Source of the DNA: Candidatus Woesearchaeota archaeon
GTDB lineage: Archaea; Nanobdellota; Nanobdellia; SCGC-AAA011-G17; UBA489
NCBI GenBank assembly: GCA_030679025.1
Contig: JAUXTV010000219.1
Span: 1-5,404, forward strand
Length of the DNA: 5,404 nucleotides
Direction: 5' to 3'
A program made the position numbers and the translations under genes. The notes beneath the pieces are model-generated. The model was not told the DNA's origin. It searched no databases and was given only the letters and a program-made list of their open reading frames with translations. The first letter of the stretch is position 1, and each line of letters starts with the position of its first letter. Positions 4,922-5,404 of this stretch are shown in pieces.

Positions 4922-5226
4922 ATATGAACTGTCCAAAATGTAAATCAGAAATGAAGGAAACAACGTTTGATGTAGGGTATAATCTAGAAGTAAATGCTTT
5001 GCATTGTGCGCGTTGTGGCTTTAATGTGACTGAAGAGCAAGCGCTGAATACAGTGTTAGATAAGCTGAAAGAACAAATGGCAAAAGAAGTAAGAATTATT
5101 GAGATCGGTACAGGCCTAGGTATACGATTTCCCAATGAAATAGCAAAACACTTCAACTTAAAGAAAGGCAAAGAAATTCTTGTCAAGCCAGAAAAAGATG
5201 GGCTAAAATTAGTTCCAGCACAATAA
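4918..5226 (+). CDS. Zinc-ribbon/AbrB-domain protein, probable antitoxin
   Basis: A 102-residue protein with two domains. Residues 5-34 are a zinc ribbon (C5-P-K-C8 and C30-A-R-C33-G), similar in spacing to the YgiT/MqsA-type zinc finger of antitoxins. Residues 38-56 form a linker helix. Residues 57-99 are a SpoVT/AbrB-like swapped-hairpin DNA-binding domain (VRIIEIGTGLGIRFPNEIAKHFNLKKGKEILV, then DGLKLVPA). I chose the ATG at 4918 because it overlaps the toxin stop as ATGA; an in-frame ATG at 4924 is also possible. By analogy with MqsA the zinc ribbon would bind the toxin and the C-terminal domain would bind the operon promoter, where the 12-base AGTATA array is the obvious target. MqsA itself has a helix-turn-helix instead, so this is a domain swap. 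A general regulator without a toxin role remains possible. The gene ends two bases before the convergent ligase gene. Confidence 0.8.
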   Translation: MNMNCPKCKSEMKETTFDVGYNLEVNALHCARCGFNVTEEQALNTVLDKLKEQMAKEVRIIEIGTGLGIRFPNEIAKHFNLKKGKEILVKPEKDGLKLVPAQ

Positions 5227-5228
5227 GT

Positions 5229-5404
5229 CTATGTCACAGGTTTTTTTCCTTTCTGCACGTGGAAAATGCGTTCAATATCTGATAAACTATTAATGTCTTC
5301 AACTTTTTTTTCATCAACTCTAAGCCTTTTAAATCTAGGGAATCTAAGTGCATATCCAGATCCATACGTCGGGCTCTTCTGTACTTCTTCATAAGCAACT
5401 TCAA
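5229..5404 (-). CDS. lig: ATP-dependent DNA ligase, C-terminus only
   Basis: The frame enters at the right edge and ends with TAG at 5229-5231, giving 57 residues. EVAYEEVQKSPTYGSGYALRFPRF is the C-terminal part of the OB-fold domain of eukaryal/archaeal ATP-dependent ligases (DNA_ligase_A_C), followed by motif VI and a short basic tail ending in KGKKPVT. The enzyme seals nicks in replication and repair. Motif VI, normally RxDK, reads RVDEK here, so the usual lysine position is glutamate with lysines just after. The nucleotide-binding domain lies outside the window. The gene converges on the antitoxin gene. Confidence 0.9.
   Translation of the reverse strand, partial: EVAYEEVQKSPTYGSGYALRFPRFKRLRVDEKKVEDINSLSDIERIFHVQKGKKPVT
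5241..5247 (+). terminator. Oligo-T terminator of the toxin-antitoxin operon
   Basis: T7 followed by CCTTTC lies 15 bases after the antitoxin stop on the plus strand. It is inside the ligase coding region, where it is read as lysine codons on the other strand. Confidence 0.5.

Noticed and set aside
4905..5186. Minus-strand frame of 93 codons
   Set aside because: It is antisense to the zinc-ribbon/AbrB gene, whose motifs are clear.
1..5404. CRISPR array, tRNA or rRNA gene, insertion sequence
   Set aside because: I found no regularly spaced long repeats, no tRNA arm consensus outside coding sequence, and no transposase or flanking terminal inverted repeats.

Overview
The window looks archaeal, most likely a DPANN-type lineage (Woesearchaeota/Pacearchaeota-like); that placement is an inference. 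The evidence is two TrmB-family regulators, archaeal TATA boxes about 27 bases ahead of start sites, mixed leaderless and GGTGA/GGAGG-led starts, oligo-T terminators, a zinc-ribbon/AbrB protein, and the C-terminus of a eukaryal/archaeal-type ATP-dependent DNA ligase. The DNA is AT-rich and gene density is moderate.

Left part (1-2007): a TrmB-like regulator (minus strand, running off the left edge) is divergent from a two-gene operon of a small multi-pass membrane protein and a class I SAM-dependent methyltransferase, with one base between the two genes. A single palindromic TATA box (TTATATATAA) lies in the 68-base divergent gap. It is correctly placed for both directions: leaderless for the regulator, and with a short leader carrying AGGTGA for the operon. 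AGTAGT boxes sit at both predicted transcription starts, so the regulator probably controls itself and the operon.

Middle (1999-3414): a full-length YhcG/DUF1016-type PD-(D/E)XK nuclease protein lies on the minus strand, convergent with the methyltransferase. It looks like an orphan copy of a family best known from bacteria. Upstream of it, 346 bases hold its promoter, several small palindromes and the oligo-T terminator of the next gene, but no gene I can support.

Right part (3415-5404): a second TrmB-family regulator (minus strand) has a long leader with a GGGAGGT ribosome binding site inside a small possible hairpin. A 433-base intergenic region follows, with two copies of an AGGGACA...TGCAAG element around its promoter. 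Next comes a plus-strand gene pair overlapping by ATGA: an 81-residue basic protein that looks like a DUF4258/RelE-like toxin, and a 102-residue protein with a CxxC...CxxCG zinc ribbon fused to a SpoVT/AbrB-like domain. I read this pair as a probable toxin-antitoxin module in toxin-first order, like MqsRA, but with an AbrB-type DNA-binding domain in place of a helix-turn-helix. Its promoter has three AGTATA boxes at exact 12-base spacing, a likely autoregulatory operator. The pair converges, two bases apart, on the DNA ligase gene at the right edge.
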